Counted from the stretch's first letter, positions 41,147 to 50,450 are shown. The stretch: 51,663 nucleotides of DNA from Lachnospiraceae bacterium (GCA_022792295.1 JAAWAR010000054.1:1-51663); one strand, 5' to 3'. Numbers and translations: made by a program. Notes: a model not told the origin generated them from the letters alone.

Positions 41147-41470
41147 ATGGATTCACAATTTATCACGCCAATCCAGCCGATGGTGTTTGGAAGGCCGGGG
41201 ATTGAGGCTGTTGGGAAGGATAAAAAGGACAGTCTCGGAGAAGTTACGCATTCTCTGTTTCAGGATATATTTCAGAATGCCATTCAGAACGTACGTAATA
41301 CACAGGCGGATTTGGAAGATAAGCAGTATATGCTGGTGACGGGGCAGATTGATGATGCCCACACGGTTCCGATTGCCGCCGCAAAGGCGCAGCTCTCGGT
41401 TGATCTGCTGGTGCAGTTAAGGAATAAAGCGCTGGAGGCTTACACAGAGCTGATGCGTACTTCACTTTGA
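41147..41470 (+). CDS. fliE: Flagellar hook-basal body protein FliE
   Basis: Joins the MS ring to the rod. 107 residues; the C-terminal part with VRNTQADLEDKQYMLVTGQIDDAHTV, LSVDLLVQLRNKALEAYTELMR is diagnostic for FliE. AAAGGGAG precedes the ATG. A 159-base gap with possible regulatory structure separates it from fliF. Confidence 0.92.
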   Translation: MDSQFITPIQPMVFGRPGIEAVGKDKKDSLGEVTHSLFQDIFQNAIQNVRNTQADLEDKQYMLVTGQIDDAHTVPIAAAKAQLSVDLLVQLRNKALEAYTELMRTSL

Positions 41471-41483
41471 TACATAGTTGTAT

Positions 41484-41511
41484 TTGACTGCTTCGTTCCG
41501 CGGCTTATTCT
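41484..41511 (+). promoter_or_regulatory. Possible internal promoter between fliE and fliF
   Basis: TTGACT (41484-41489), 16-base spacer, TATTCT (41506-41511). The match is moderate, but it sits in the only sizeable gap of the early operon. Confidence 0.35.
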
Positions 41512-41522
41512 GCAACCTATCT

Positions 41523-41580
41523 GAAAACTCAGGGAGGAGAGGGTAGAAAGCTTTGTATATTCTCGCCTGACTGGGTTTTC
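41523..41580 (+). promoter_or_regulatory. Leader stem-loop upstream of fliF
   Basis: GAAAACTCAG (41523-41532) pairs with CTGGGTTTTC (41571-41580) with one T.G, and AGG-GAG inside pairs with CTC-CCT around one mismatch. No T-run follows, so it is an RNA structure or processing site rather than a terminator. Confidence 0.5.
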
Positions 41581-41629
41581 AATGCGTTTAATCTGCGAAA
41601 GATCGGATAATAACTAGGATTGGACTGTT

Positions 41630-43252
41630 TTGATAATGAAAGACGTGCTGAAACGAATTAAGGATTTTTGGGGGAAATTCACAAAAAAAGTCAAAATCCT
41701 GATTGGAGCAGGGGCTGCTGCGGTACTAATCGGGGCAGTTGTGATTGCCACACTCCTGAATCATAAGGATTATGTGACGCTGTTTACGGGAATTACTGCC
41801 GATGAAACGACGGAAATCCTGGGAAAACTTCAGGATTTGGGCGTGGAATACACTTCGACCGGGGATGCGATCATGGTCCCCGAGGGCGTGGTTGATTCCA
41901 CACGGGCAAAACTGGCCCAGGAGGGCTATCCCAAAAGTGGATTTACATACGATATTTTTATAAACAATGCCGGCGGTATGACTACCGATATGGAAAAGCA
42001 GACTTATAAGCTGTATCAGCTGCAGAACTATATCAGTGCCACAATCCGGCTTTTTGACGGTGTACAGGATGCAAAGGTTATCATTGCCCTTCCTGATACA
42101 CAGAAATATGTGCTTGATGATTCCGCCACAAAAGGCAGCGCTTCAGTCACGGTTATCATGCAGGAGGACAAAGAACTTTCGGCGGCGCAGGCAGACGGGA
42201 TAAGACGTCTGGTAGCGGGCGGTGTTCCGGGCATGCAGATGGAGGACGTGGCAGTCTTTGATGGCTATGGGATTGAGATTCTCTCCGAAAATGAGAGTGA
42301 AACCTCGGGCGATGTGGCCGGAGAAATCGCCGGAATCATCGAAAATCAGATTTCGAGAAAAGTTGCCTATGTACTTGAACCGTTTTTTGGGCCGGGAAAT
42401 GTCCGGGTAGCTGCCAAATGTCAGGTCAATATGGAAAAGCTGCTCCGTGAGAGCATTACATACTCAACACCGGATAAGATAGACGCAGAGGATAAGATGG
42501 GGATCATCTCCAACGAGGAGTGGAGCCGTGAGGCCTCCGGAGACGGGGTTGCGGCAAGCGGAATCGTGGGGACAGAGACAAACTCTGAGATTCCTCAGTA
42601 TACGGCGAATGCCACAGAGGTGAATAACGGTTACTATGCCCTGAGCGGAGCGAGGGATTATCTGGTAAACCAGATTAAAGAGCAGGGCGAGATCGCACCG
42701 GGCATGATTCAGGATGTGACGGTTTCGGTTTCGGTCAACTCGACGGGGATGCCAGAGGGCTTAACGACAAACCGGCTTCTGGGCTTGGTTGGAAATGCGG
42801 CGGGCATTGCTGCGGAGGACTGGGAGACCAAGATCTCTGTTGTCAATGCTCCGTTCTGGACGGAGCCTACAGAGGAAGAACCAGTGAAAGAGGTTGACAC
42901 GGAGGTCCTTGTGGTCCTTCGCAGCTATCTTCCGTTTATCATTGCGGCGGCCGTATTGCTGCTGATTCTTCTGGTTGTCCTGATTATTGTACTCAAGAAG
43001 CGGGCCAAGAAGAAGAAACGGCTTGCAGCCGAGGCGGCCGAGGCAGCCAAACTTGCGGCTGAGCAAGAAGCCATGAATGCAGCTCTTGCAGCCGAACAGG
43101 AAAGCCTTGCGGCGAAGAATGATATTCTGAACATCAAGAATGAGAGAAGCAGAGAGCTCAGAGAGGCTGTCCGTGAGTTTGCAGAAAACAATCCGGAAAT
43201 CTCTGCTCAGATGCTGAGAAGCTGGCTGCATGGAGGTGATGATAATGGCTGA
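41630..43252 (+). CDS. fliF: Flagellar MS-ring protein FliF
   Basis: 540-residue inner-membrane ring protein. First membrane segment at about 23-43, then the periplasmic YscJ-like repeats (DYVTLFTGITADETTEILGKL; LARL-like VIIALPDTQKYV), a second membrane segment near 430-452 followed by a lysine-rich stop and a cytoplasmic Ala/Glu-rich helix, and the C-terminal FliG-binding tail. The TTG at 41630 is ten bases from AGGA (41616-41619); the ATG at 41636 is an alternative with worse spacing. The 3' end overlaps fliG by eight bases. Confidence 0.93.
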   Translation: MIMKDVLKRIKDFWGKFTKKVKILIGAGAAAVLIGAVVIATLLNHKDYVTLFTGITADETTEILGKLQDLGVEYTSTGDAIMVPEGVVDSTRAKLAQEGYPKSGFTYDIFINNAGGMTTDMEKQTYKLYQLQNYISATIRLFDGVQDAKVIIALPDTQKYVLDDSATKGSASVTVIMQEDKELSAAQADGIRRLVAGGVPGMQMEDVAVFDGYGIEILSENESETSGDVAGEIAGIIENQISRKVAYVLEPFFGPGNVRVAAKCQVNMEKLLRESITYSTPDKIDAEDKMGIISNEEWSREASGDGVAASGIVGTETNSEIPQYTANATEVNNGYYALSGARDYLVNQIKEQGEIAPGMIQDVTVSVSVNSTGMPEGLTTNRLLGLVGNAAGIAAEDWETKISVVNAPFWTEPTEEEPVKEVDTEVLVVLRSYLPFIIAAAVLLLILLVVLIIVLKKRAKKKKRLAAEAAEAAKLAAEQEAMNAALAAEQESLAAKNDILNIKNERSRELREAVREFAENNPEISAQMLRSWLHGGDDNG

Positions 43253-44270
43253 AGCAGCAGAGAGACCTGTCAGCAATCTTCCGCCGGAACAGAAGGCTGC
43301 GGCGGTCATCGTCGCGCTGGGGACGGATAATGCCTCCAAGCTATACCGTTATCTGACGGCTGAGGAGGTTGAAAAGCTCACACTTGAGGTTGCGAAGCTT
43401 GGCCGCATTGAGGCTGAGGAGACAGAACAGGTGCTCGATGATTTCTACAAGACCTGTTTGACGCAGAAGGTTGTGACGGACGGCGGCATTGAGTATGCCC
43501 GCGCAGTTCTTGAGAAAGCCTACGGCGAGTCTACGGCCGATGAATTATTAAATAAGGTATCCAAATATTTAAAAAACCGCTCCTTCGATTTCCTCGAAAA
43601 GGCGGATACAAAAAACCTGTTCTCCATTCTTCAGCATGAGAGGCCCCAGACGATTGCGCTGGTACTCTCTTACATGGATGCAGATAAAGCTGCCTCGCTG
43701 ATTGCGGAGCTGCCGGAAAAGAAACGAATCCAGGTTGTCAAGAACATCGCCAAGATGGAAAGTGCTTCTCCGGAAGCGATTAAGGCGGTCGAACAGCAAC
43801 TTAGAAGCCGGTTCGATACGATCCTGACTACCGACTTCGCAAGTATTGGCGGAATTGATTACATTGCGGATGTCATGAACAACATGGACCGCAGCAACGA
43901 ACGTTTCATCTTTGACGAGATGGCAAAGGACGATCCCGAACTGGCCGATACCATCCGCAAGAAAATGTTTGTTTTCGAGGATATCCTTACCATGGACAAT
44001 CGCTCGATCCAGCGTTTTGTCCGCGACTGCGATATGCGTGACATCGTATATGCTCTTAAAGGTGCAAACGAGGAGATTCTGCGTGCATTCTATTCCAACA
44101 TGTCCAGCCGTATGGTGGAATCGGTTAAGTCTGATCTGGAGATTACAGTCAACGTAAGGCTGACTGACGTCGAGGAGGCGCAGTCCCGCATTGTTGCCAT
44201 CATCAGAAAGCTTGAGGAACAGGGCGAGATCGTAATCAGCCGCGGCGGAAAGGATGATATTATTGTATAA
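43245..44270 (+). CDS. fliG: Flagellar motor switch protein FliG
   Basis: Rotor/switch protein, 341 residues. The N-terminal domain begins LPPEQKAAAVIVALG, the middle domain holds LQHERPQTIALVLSYMDADKAASLI (EHPQ-type motif) and the C-terminal torque domain ends with MFVFEDILTMDNRSIQRFVRD and charged helices. The start at 43245 is set by GGAGGTGAT eight bases upstream; earlier ATGs in frame precede or overlap that site. It overlaps the fliF end. Confidence 0.95.
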   Translation: MAEAAERPVSNLPPEQKAAAVIVALGTDNASKLYRYLTAEEVEKLTLEVAKLGRIEAEETEQVLDDFYKTCLTQKVVTDGGIEYARAVLEKAYGESTADELLNKVSKYLKNRSFDFLEKADTKNLFSILQHERPQTIALVLSYMDADKAASLIAELPEKKRIQVVKNIAKMESASPEAIKAVEQQLRSRFDTILTTDFASIGGIDYIADVMNNMDRSNERFIFDEMAKDDPELADTIRKKMFVFEDILTMDNRSIQRFVRDCDMRDIVYALKGANEEILRAFYSNMSSRMVESVKSDLEITVNVRLTDVEEAQSRIVAIIRKLEEQGEIVISRGGKDDIIV

Positions 44271-44292
44271 GGCGGTGAGGAGCGGGGGACAG

Positions 44293-45027
44293 ATGGATCC
44301 TGACAGATTCGAGTTTCCCGAACTGGAAATCAAGAGAAAACCGCATCTGGTGAAGGAGACTGAACCGGAGGAGGATCCTGCCGCCAAGATCCTGGAGGAA
44401 AGCCGTTTAAAAGCGCAGGAGATGATCGAGGCGGCTCGCGCCGAAGCTGAAGAAATTTTGGAAACGGCACGAGCGGATGCGGATGCCATCCGCAAGGATG
44501 CTTACGAGGAAGGCCGGGCCGAGGGCCAGGATACCGGTTACCAGGCCGGGTTCGAGGCCGGATACGAGGAAGGCTGCAGCATCTATACGAAACGCGTGGC
44601 CGAACTCGAACGGCAGGTAGGCGACTACATAGAGGATGTCCAGACCGAGAAGGCAAAACTTCTGGAAAAATATATGGACAACTTAAAAGAGATCGCGCTT
44701 GCTATCGGAGAAAAGATTGTTCGTACGAGTCTTCGCTCGAATACCCGTGTGATTGAGCGGATGATTCTGGCGGCAACGGAGCGCCTAAAAAAAAGCGCCT
44801 GGGCTAAGATTTACATTGGCGCACAGGAGAGTGCAGGGACCGACATTCGTGCGGATCAGAAGTTTTTGTGTGAGTTGGCGAGGCTTTCTGACAACGTCAA
44901 GATTGTCATGATGGAGGAGCTGGAGCCGGGCGTCTGTATTGTAGAGCGGCCGGAGGAGATCATCGACATAAGCGTCAACACGCAGCTTGAAAATATTCGT
45001 GAAATTATGAATAATGCCAGGCTGTGA
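44293..45027 (+). CDS. fliH: Flagellar assembly protein FliH
   Basis: Regulator of the export ATPase FliI, 244 residues. An Ala/Glu-rich coiled coil (about 40-80, AARAEAEEILETARADADAI) leads into repeats of G-x3-G (GRAEGQDTGYQAGFEAGYEEG), the well-known FliH/YscL glycine repeats, then the C-terminal FliI-binding domain with ALAIGEKIVRTSL. ATG at 44293 is chosen after GGTGAGGAGCGGGGG; an upstream GTG at 44275 is possible. Confidence 0.9.
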   Translation: MDPDRFEFPELEIKRKPHLVKETEPEEDPAAKILEESRLKAQEMIEAARAEAEEILETARADADAIRKDAYEEGRAEGQDTGYQAGFEAGYEEGCSIYTKRVAELERQVGDYIEDVQTEKAKLLEKYMDNLKEIALAIGEKIVRTSLRSNTRVIERMILAATERLKKSAWAKIYIGAQESAGTDIRADQKFLCELARLSDNVKIVMMEELEPGVCIVERPEEIIDISVNTQLENIREIMNNARL

Positions 45028-45085
45028 TGAATATGCATAGATAAGTGGGCCGCAGTGGTTGTTATTTGGGAAGGGAGGAAGGGTC

Positions 45086-46390
45086 ATGCTGGAAGTGTTG
45101 CCGGAGATTATTTTGAAGGCAGAGACGGTCAGCTATATCGGAAAGATCGAAAACATCACCGGCATGGCGATCGAGGCGTCGAGCAGCAATACGAGCATCG
45201 GCGACATTGTTCTCATCTACAACGAACAGCAGAAGCGGGAGATACCAGCCGAGGTTGTGGGCTTTAAAGAGGACAGAGTCCAGCTTATGGCCTATGCAAA
45301 CATGAACGGCATTGGCTCCGGGAGCTATGTGCGGAACACGAGAAAGCGTTTGAAGATTCCGGTAGGAGAGTTTCTCCGCGGCCGAATCATTGACGCAATG
45401 GGGAGGCCCATTGACAATAAAGGGGAATTCACCTCGGGCAAATATTACTATGTAGAGAGTCCAAATATCAATCCGCTGGAACGCCCCCCGATTCGGGATA
45501 CACTGGATTTCGGGATCAAAGCGATTGACGGACTGAACACGATTGGCAAGGGCCAGCGTATCGGAATATTTGCAGGCAGCGGTGTCGGGAAAAGTACACT
45601 GCTCGGCATGATTGCACGGAACGTCAAGGCGGATATCAACGTGATTGCCCTTGTGGGCGAGCGCGGCAGGGAAGTTTTGGAATTTGTCGAGAGAGACCTG
45701 GGGCCTGAGGGCATGAAACGGTCCGTACTTGTTGTGGCGACTTCCGATCAGCCTGCGATGCTGCGCATGAAATGCCCGATGGTGGCGACCACAATCGCTG
45801 AGTACTTCAAAGATCAAGGGAAGGATGTCCTTTTGATGATGGACTCTCTCACCCGTTTTGCGATGGCACAAAGGGAGATTGGCTTGGCCACCGGTGAACC
45901 GCCGATCGCGAGAGGTTATACCCCTTCTATCTATGCGGAGTTTCCCAAGCTCTTAGAGCGCAGCGGAAATTTCGGCAGCGGCTCGATCACCGGTGTCTAC
46001 ACCGTCCTGGTAGAGGGCGACGATACCAACGAGCCGATCGCAGATACAGTCCGCGGCATTTTGGACGGCCATATCGTCCTGACGAGAAAACTGGCAAACT
46101 CCAATCACTTTCCGGCTATTGACATTAATGCGAGTATCTCCAGATTGATGTCTTCTATTGTTTCGAAGGAGCACAAGGATCTGGCGGGCCGGATGCGGGA
46201 TTTGTTCAGCCTTTATTCACAAAATGAGGATTTGATTTCCATCGGCGCCTATAAGGCGGGCACCAATAAAAAGCTGGATTTTGCGATCTCTAAGATCGAC
46301 GCGATCAACAGCTTTTTGATGCAGGCGGTGGAGGAATCCTTCGATTATGAAGACATCGTCAATCAGATGAGGGCGATTCTGGACGGCTGA
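45086..46390 (+). CDS. fliI: Flagellum-specific ATP synthase FliI
   Basis: ATPase of the flagellar type III export apparatus, 434 residues. Walker A AGSGVGKST at 163-171, GERGREVLEFVERDLG, Walker B region DVLLMMDSLTRFAMAQREIGLATGEPP and GSITGVYTVLVEGDD are canonical. GGGAGGAAGGG precedes the ATG at 45086; the frame extends 27 bases further upstream but without better support. Confidence 0.96.
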   Translation: MLEVLPEIILKAETVSYIGKIENITGMAIEASSSNTSIGDIVLIYNEQQKREIPAEVVGFKEDRVQLMAYANMNGIGSGSYVRNTRKRLKIPVGEFLRGRIIDAMGRPIDNKGEFTSGKYYYVESPNINPLERPPIRDTLDFGIKAIDGLNTIGKGQRIGIFAGSGVGKSTLLGMIARNVKADINVIALVGERGREVLEFVERDLGPEGMKRSVLVVATSDQPAMLRMKCPMVATTIAEYFKDQGKDVLLMMDSLTRFAMAQREIGLATGEPPIARGYTPSIYAEFPKLLERSGNFGSGSITGVYTVLVEGDDTNEPIADTVRGILDGHIVLTRKLANSNHFPAIDINASISRLMSSIVSKEHKDLAGRMRDLFSLYSQNEDLISIGAYKAGTNKKLDFAISKIDAINSFLMQAVEESFDYEDIVNQMRAILDG

Positions 46391-46415
46391 CCGACGTAAG
46401 GAGAAAGAAATTGAA

Positions 46416-46859
46416 ATGAAGAAATTTTCCTTTTCACTGGATAAAGTGCTGAGTTATAAACAACAGTTAGAGAACAGCATTCGCAATGAACATGCGGCGA
46501 TTCTGCAGCAGGTAAACCAGCAGGAGCAAAAGATTCGCGAGCTGGAAGCGGAGGAGACCGAGACGAGGAGAAAGCTGGATGAGATAAAGCGGAAGGGCTG
46601 CAGTCCGCTGGAGCTTAACAGCCACGAAGGCTATATCGGCTATTTGACTGCAGAGCTTGCCAAAGAGAGAGGCGTACTTTTAAGGCTGAAGAAGCAGGAG
46701 GAGACGAAACGCCAGGAATTAATTGAGGCAAAGAAGGAGACGGCCTCCATTGATAAGCTGAAGGTAAGAAAGCTGGAAGAATATCGTAAACTTGAGGCCA
46801 AGGAGCAGGAGCAGCTCGTCGAGGAATTTGTCAACCATGAGCTGTCTGTTGCAAAGTAA
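46416..46859 (+). CDS. fliJ: Flagellar export protein FliJ
   Basis: 147-residue, almost entirely coiled-coil protein (KFSFSLDKVLSYKQQLEN start, repeated Lys/Glu/Gln heptads). It fits FliJ by length, composition and position directly after fliI. Acts as a chaperone-cycling and ATPase-activating component of export. TAAGGAGAAAG precedes the ATG. Confidence 0.88.
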   Translation: MKKFSFSLDKVLSYKQQLENSIRNEHAAILQQVNQQEQKIRELEAEETETRRKLDEIKRKGCSPLELNSHEGYIGYLTAELAKERGVLLRLKKQEETKRQELIEAKKETASIDKLKVRKLEEYRKLEAKEQEQLVEEFVNHELSVAK

Positions 46860-46933
46860 GAATTGGATAGTGCGCCGCAGTTTTGCGGCTTGCTATAGAT
46901 GACACAATATTTCAAAGAAAGGAGGGAATGCAG

Positions 46934-48172
46934 ATGGCAAACCAGATGTCAGTCTCCATGCAGTTAATTAGCGGCGTGAAGGCGAAGCAGTCAAAAAAAG
47001 GGCAGAAATCCGCCCAGGATGATCTCTTGGGATTCGGTCAGGCTTTAATGGACGCTCACGCGGCCAATCAGAGTACTTCACAGACGCAGGATTCAAAGCC
47101 GGAGAATACGGAAAAGAAACCGGCGGCAGATGACAGTATAAAAGCGACCGGAAGAACGGAGCAGACGGATACGGCTGAGACCGCACTTCAGGGCCGGATC
47201 GTCCGTACAGAAAACACGGCAGAAGCCGGGGTGGAGACAGAGGCACAAACAGATTTCCTGGGTGAACTCTTTGGAGAGATCGGGGCCGAAGGACAGACGG
47301 TGCAGGCGCCTGTCAGCGGGCTGCAGACGCCGGAGACGGCAGGCATAGAAATGCCGGTGCCGGAGACCGCAGTGCCGGATATGCCGGAGACTGCTATTTT
47401 GCCGGAGACCGAAGCCGCAGAGGTGATGCTGGTTCAGACAGAGGTGAAACCGCAGCGTACAGAGGCAGAGCCAAAGATGCAGGGTGCAGAGACACTTAAG
47501 CAGCCGGAGACCGCAGAAGCCGGACAGACCGTCATAAAAGCAGAGGAATCTGAGACGGAGGCATTTGAGTTTTCGGAACAGCAAAAGACACAAGGATCTG
47601 CAAAGAAGGTCGGAGAGACCAGGCGAAACGATGGAGAGGAAACAGAAGTAAAAGAGACGAATCTGTTTACGCAGGAGGAAACAGCCGTGCACACGGCGGC
47701 GGCCAGACAGGAGGTATCGTACGATGCCGAAATCGGGGCTTCGGACCATGTAACAGAGACCGGCGAGATGAATCTGGAGTATGCGGAAGTCTTAAAGAAC
47801 CAGATCGCACACCAGATCATACAGGGAAAGGAAGCGATTGAAATCAGTCTTTCCCCGCGCTCACTTGGAAACCTGACAATACGTGTTGCACATGAGGCAG
47901 GAAGGACGATGATTTCCGTAATCTGCTCGGATCAGAGGGCAATGCGGGCGATGTCAGAGAAGGCACAGGAATTGGGGCAGGTTTTAGAGGACCGGCTTGG
48001 AACCCGTACTGAGGTTCAGGTGGATGGAGAAAGGGAACAGTCCAGATTCTATCAGGAAGGCCGCAGTCAGAACGGGGGCCAGGAACAGGGAAACCGATCC
48101 GGGAATCAGAAAAAACGTGAGGAGGCCGAAAACGCGGATTTCTTACAGCAGCTTCGGCTTGGATTAATCTAA
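46934..48172 (+). CDS. fliK: Flagellar hook-length control protein FliK
   Basis: 412 residues. A long low-complexity Thr/Glu/Pro/Gln-rich region (about 20-290) includes a series of PET-type repeats near 135-165, and a C-terminal Flg_hook domain (about 290-370) carries EISLSPRSLGNLTIRVAHEAG. It acts as ruler and substrate-specificity switch during hook assembly. The ATG at 46934 is seven bases after AAAGGAGGG; the one at 46928 is too close. The extreme C-terminus is Gln/Arg/Gly-rich. Confidence 0.88.
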   Translation: MANQMSVSMQLISGVKAKQSKKGQKSAQDDLLGFGQALMDAHAANQSTSQTQDSKPENTEKKPAADDSIKATGRTEQTDTAETALQGRIVRTENTAEAGVETEAQTDFLGELFGEIGAEGQTVQAPVSGLQTPETAGIEMPVPETAVPDMPETAILPETEAAEVMLVQTEVKPQRTEAEPKMQGAETLKQPETAEAGQTVIKAEESETEAFEFSEQQKTQGSAKKVGETRRNDGEETEVKETNLFTQEETAVHTAAARQEVSYDAEIGASDHVTETGEMNLEYAEVLKNQIAHQIIQGKEAIEISLSPRSLGNLTIRVAHEAGRTMISVICSDQRAMRAMSEKAQELGQVLEDRLGTRTEVQVDGEREQSRFYQEGRSQNGGQEQGNRSGNQKKREEAENADFLQQLRLGLI

Positions 48173-48190
48173 AAGAAGGAGGGAAACAGT

Positions 48191-48814
48191 ATGCCGGATA
48201 TAGGAGGATTGGGTTCGAATAATGAGCTGCTTTCACAGACACTCATGAAGGCGGCCCAGCAAAAGAACAAAGCGTCTTCCTCAGCAACGGACGGAGCAGA
48301 AGGCGATTATGAGAGAAAAGATGTCCAGTATGAGAGACAGCCCGTATCGGCTTCGTCAAAGGCGATGTCCATCTCGGATTTCTACAAGCTGATTGCGGCG
48401 CAGTTTCAGTATCAGGATCCGCAGAACCCAGCGGACACGAGTGACATGATGGCCTCGATGGTGCAGGGTATGATGATGACGGCCATGGATAACATGTCAT
48501 CAACGATTAATGACCTTTCTATCAGCAATCTGACGGCCTATGCGGCGTCCATGATGGGAAAAGAGGTTACAATCGCAGAGGTAGACGACGACGGGAAATA
48601 CACGGGTGAGAAAACCAACGGCGTTGTGACAGGAGTGCAGCTCGGAACGACACCCTGGGTTTGTGTAAACGGAAAGAATTATCTGCTGTCGCAGCTCATG
48701 TCGATCGGAGAGGTTGCCGAGGAGCCTGCAGATAAGGATGACAACACAGGCGAAGGCGGAGAAGGTGGAGAAAGCGGCCCGTCGGATGGAGGAAACGATA
48801 CCCCGAAGGTGTAA
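48191..48814 (+). CDS. flgD: Flagellar hook assembly protein FlgD
   Basis: Hook cap, 207 residues. The conserved domain (about 55-125) reads SDFYKLIAAQFQYQDPQNPADTSDMMASMVQ... SNLTAYAASMMGKEVTIAEVD. The C-terminus is short, acidic and Gly-rich and lacks the Ig-like domains of enterobacterial FlgD, as is common in clostridia. AAGAAGGAGGG precedes the ATG. Confidence 0.92.
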   Translation: MPDIGGLGSNNELLSQTLMKAAQQKNKASSSATDGAEGDYERKDVQYERQPVSASSKAMSISDFYKLIAAQFQYQDPQNPADTSDMMASMVQGMMMTAMDNMSSTINDLSISNLTAYAASMMGKEVTIAEVDDDGKYTGEKTNGVVTGVQLGTTPWVCVNGKNYLLSQLMSIGEVAEEPADKDDNTGEGGEGGESGPSDGGNDTPKV

Positions 48815-48847
48815 AAGTCCGGCGGACAGAAAGGAAGCGTTGAAAAC

Positions 48848-49222
48848 ATGGATGTATCAAAGCTTACAAATCTATCGGAATTAAAGCTTGCCCATCAGCT
48901 CGGGCAGCCGCAGAAAAATACAGGTACGTCAGAGTTTGCCAAAGCACTCCAGACAGAGGCGGAAAAAAGGACGGTCCGCTTTTCGAGACACGCGGAGCAG
49001 CGTATGGCGTCCAGAGGTGTCGAGATGACACCGGGGCTTCTTAAACAGCTAAATGATGCTGTGGAGAAGGCGAGAGCCAAAGGTTCGAGAGACATAGCAG
49101 TAATTGCCCCGACGGAGGCATTTATTGTCAACGTACCAAACAATACGGTGATCACGACGATGACCGGAACAGAAATGAAAGAAAATATTTTTACCAATAT
49201 TGACAGCGCGGTTCTGATTTAG
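48848..49222 (+). CDS. Flagellar operon protein, TIGR02530 family
   Basis: 124 residues. FSRHAEQRMASRGVEMTPGLLKQLNDAVEKARAKG-type core (about 40-75), then ALVLIAPTEAFIVNVPNNTVIT-like strands matching the small conserved protein found between flgD and flgE in Firmicutes. Function unsettled. AGAAAGGAAG precedes the ATG. Confidence 0.88.
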   Translation: MDVSKLTNLSELKLAHQLGQPQKNTGTSEFAKALQTEAEKRTVRFSRHAEQRMASRGVEMTPGLLKQLNDAVEKARAKGSRDIAVIAPTEAFIVNVPNNTVITTMTGTEMKENIFTNIDSAVLI

Positions 49223-49309
49223 CCGGACCACATGTGGGGGCTTTGCCTTTCGCCCGAATGACGAAAGGCCCAAAACCCGCGCGCCGAAGAAAGAAAGGAA
49301 AAAAAGAAT

Positions 49310-50344
49310 ATGGTCAAATCAATGAACGCAGCCGTAGCCGGCCTGCGCACACATCAGACAAGAATGGATGTTATCAGTAATAATATTGCGAATATCAATA
49401 CTTGGGGCTATAAGGCAAGGACAGCCAACTTCCAAGACTCTTTATATACAAATATGGTTACGAGTTCTTCCGGAAAGATAATGGCAGGAAGTACAGGCGG
49501 TGTAAATGCATCTCAGATTGGTTATGGTTCCGGTGTTGGTTCCATCAGCTCGAATTTTTCGGTAGGAAGCGGCCAATACACGGGAAACTCCCTGGATTGT
49601 ATGATTAACGGACCGGCATTCTTTATTGTAGGACCTTTCCAGAAAGATGGTGATGGTTCAGTAAAAGTAGAAGAAGGAAAAATTGCAATAGAAGACCCTG
49701 ACGAGGAAGATGGGCTCTATAAAGGGAAGACGCTCCCGATTGGTGATACCAGCCTGACGCTTTCAAGAGTTGGCATATTCACAGTGGACAGCAATGGCTT
49801 CCTTGTAGATGCGAATGGTAATTATGTATATGGTTATACCTATAATCATGAATATGATCCGGATAAAGAACAAGGGACGGACAATATGCCGATTATCTAT
49901 GATGAGTTAGTGCCGCTTAGAATCCCGATAGTGGATGATGCAGATGCCACCAAGTCGGCTGAATATTCCACAGATAAAGATGCAGAATGTTTCAGGATGA
50001 CTACCTACACGGTTGGAAAAGATGGAACAATCGTAGGAGTAGACAGGGATAAGGTGCCGCGTACGATTGGACAGCTTGCGGTTGTTTTGGTAGAAAACCC
50101 GAATGGTCTTGAGCAGGATAATGGTTACTTATTTACAGCGGGAGACAACGCCGGTGAAGTGTACCTGACTACCTCTAATACCGCAACCGGTGAGATCATG
50201 AGCAACTACCTCGAAATGTCCAACGTAGACCTGGCCTATGAGATCTCCTTAATGATCACGGGCCAGCGCGGCTATCAGGCCAACACAAAGATGATCACCG
50301 TTACCGACCAGATGCTCGAGGAGCTGGTCAACATGAAACGGTAA
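49310..50344 (+). CDS. flgE: Flagellar hook protein FlgE
   Basis: 344-residue hook subunit. The N-terminal rod/hook motif MNAAVAGLRTHQTRMDVISNNIANINTWGYKA and the C-terminal YLEMSNVDLAYEISLMITGQRGYQANTKMI are canonical and helical. The variable middle (about 45-270, bases 49440-50110) is more A+T-rich than both ends and than neighbouring genes. AAAGGAAAAAAAG precedes the ATG. FlgG is an alternative by sequence class, but the position after flgD favours FlgE. Confidence 0.88.
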   Translation: MVKSMNAAVAGLRTHQTRMDVISNNIANINTWGYKARTANFQDSLYTNMVTSSSGKIMAGSTGGVNASQIGYGSGVGSISSNFSVGSGQYTGNSLDCMINGPAFFIVGPFQKDGDGSVKVEEGKIAIEDPDEEDGLYKGKTLPIGDTSLTLSRVGIFTVDSNGFLVDANGNYVYGYTYNHEYDPDKEQGTDNMPIIYDELVPLRIPIVDDADATKSAEYSTDKDAECFRMTTYTVGKDGTIVGVDRDKVPRTIGQLAVVLVENPNGLEQDNGYLFTAGDNAGEVYLTTSNTATGEIMSNYLEMSNVDLAYEISLMITGQRGYQANTKMITVTDQMLEELVNMKR

Positions 50345-50380
50345 TCTTTCTCATAATCAATAGCATGTGAAGAAAGACAA

Positions 50381-50431
50381 AATATGCGGAAAAAAGGGAG
50401 CCGCGCATACCGCGCGGCCCCTTATCCCGCG
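50381..50431 (+). promoter_or_regulatory. Hairpin between flgE and flbD
   Basis: CCGCGC/GCGCGG stem with a 4-base loop, extended by AGGG/CCCT. No T-run follows, so it may stabilise the upstream flgE message or mark a processing site. Confidence 0.5.
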
Positions 50432-50450
50432 GACAGCAGGAGGGTTTTCT

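Noticed and set aside
41523-41580. c-di-GMP riboswitch in the fliE-fliF gap
   Set aside because: The conserved GEMM-I sequence elements are absent; only a simple stem-loop is visible.
41604-41612. TCGGATAA as a sigma-D (FliA) -10 element before fliF
   Set aside because: No TAAA-type -35 at the required 14-16 base spacing.
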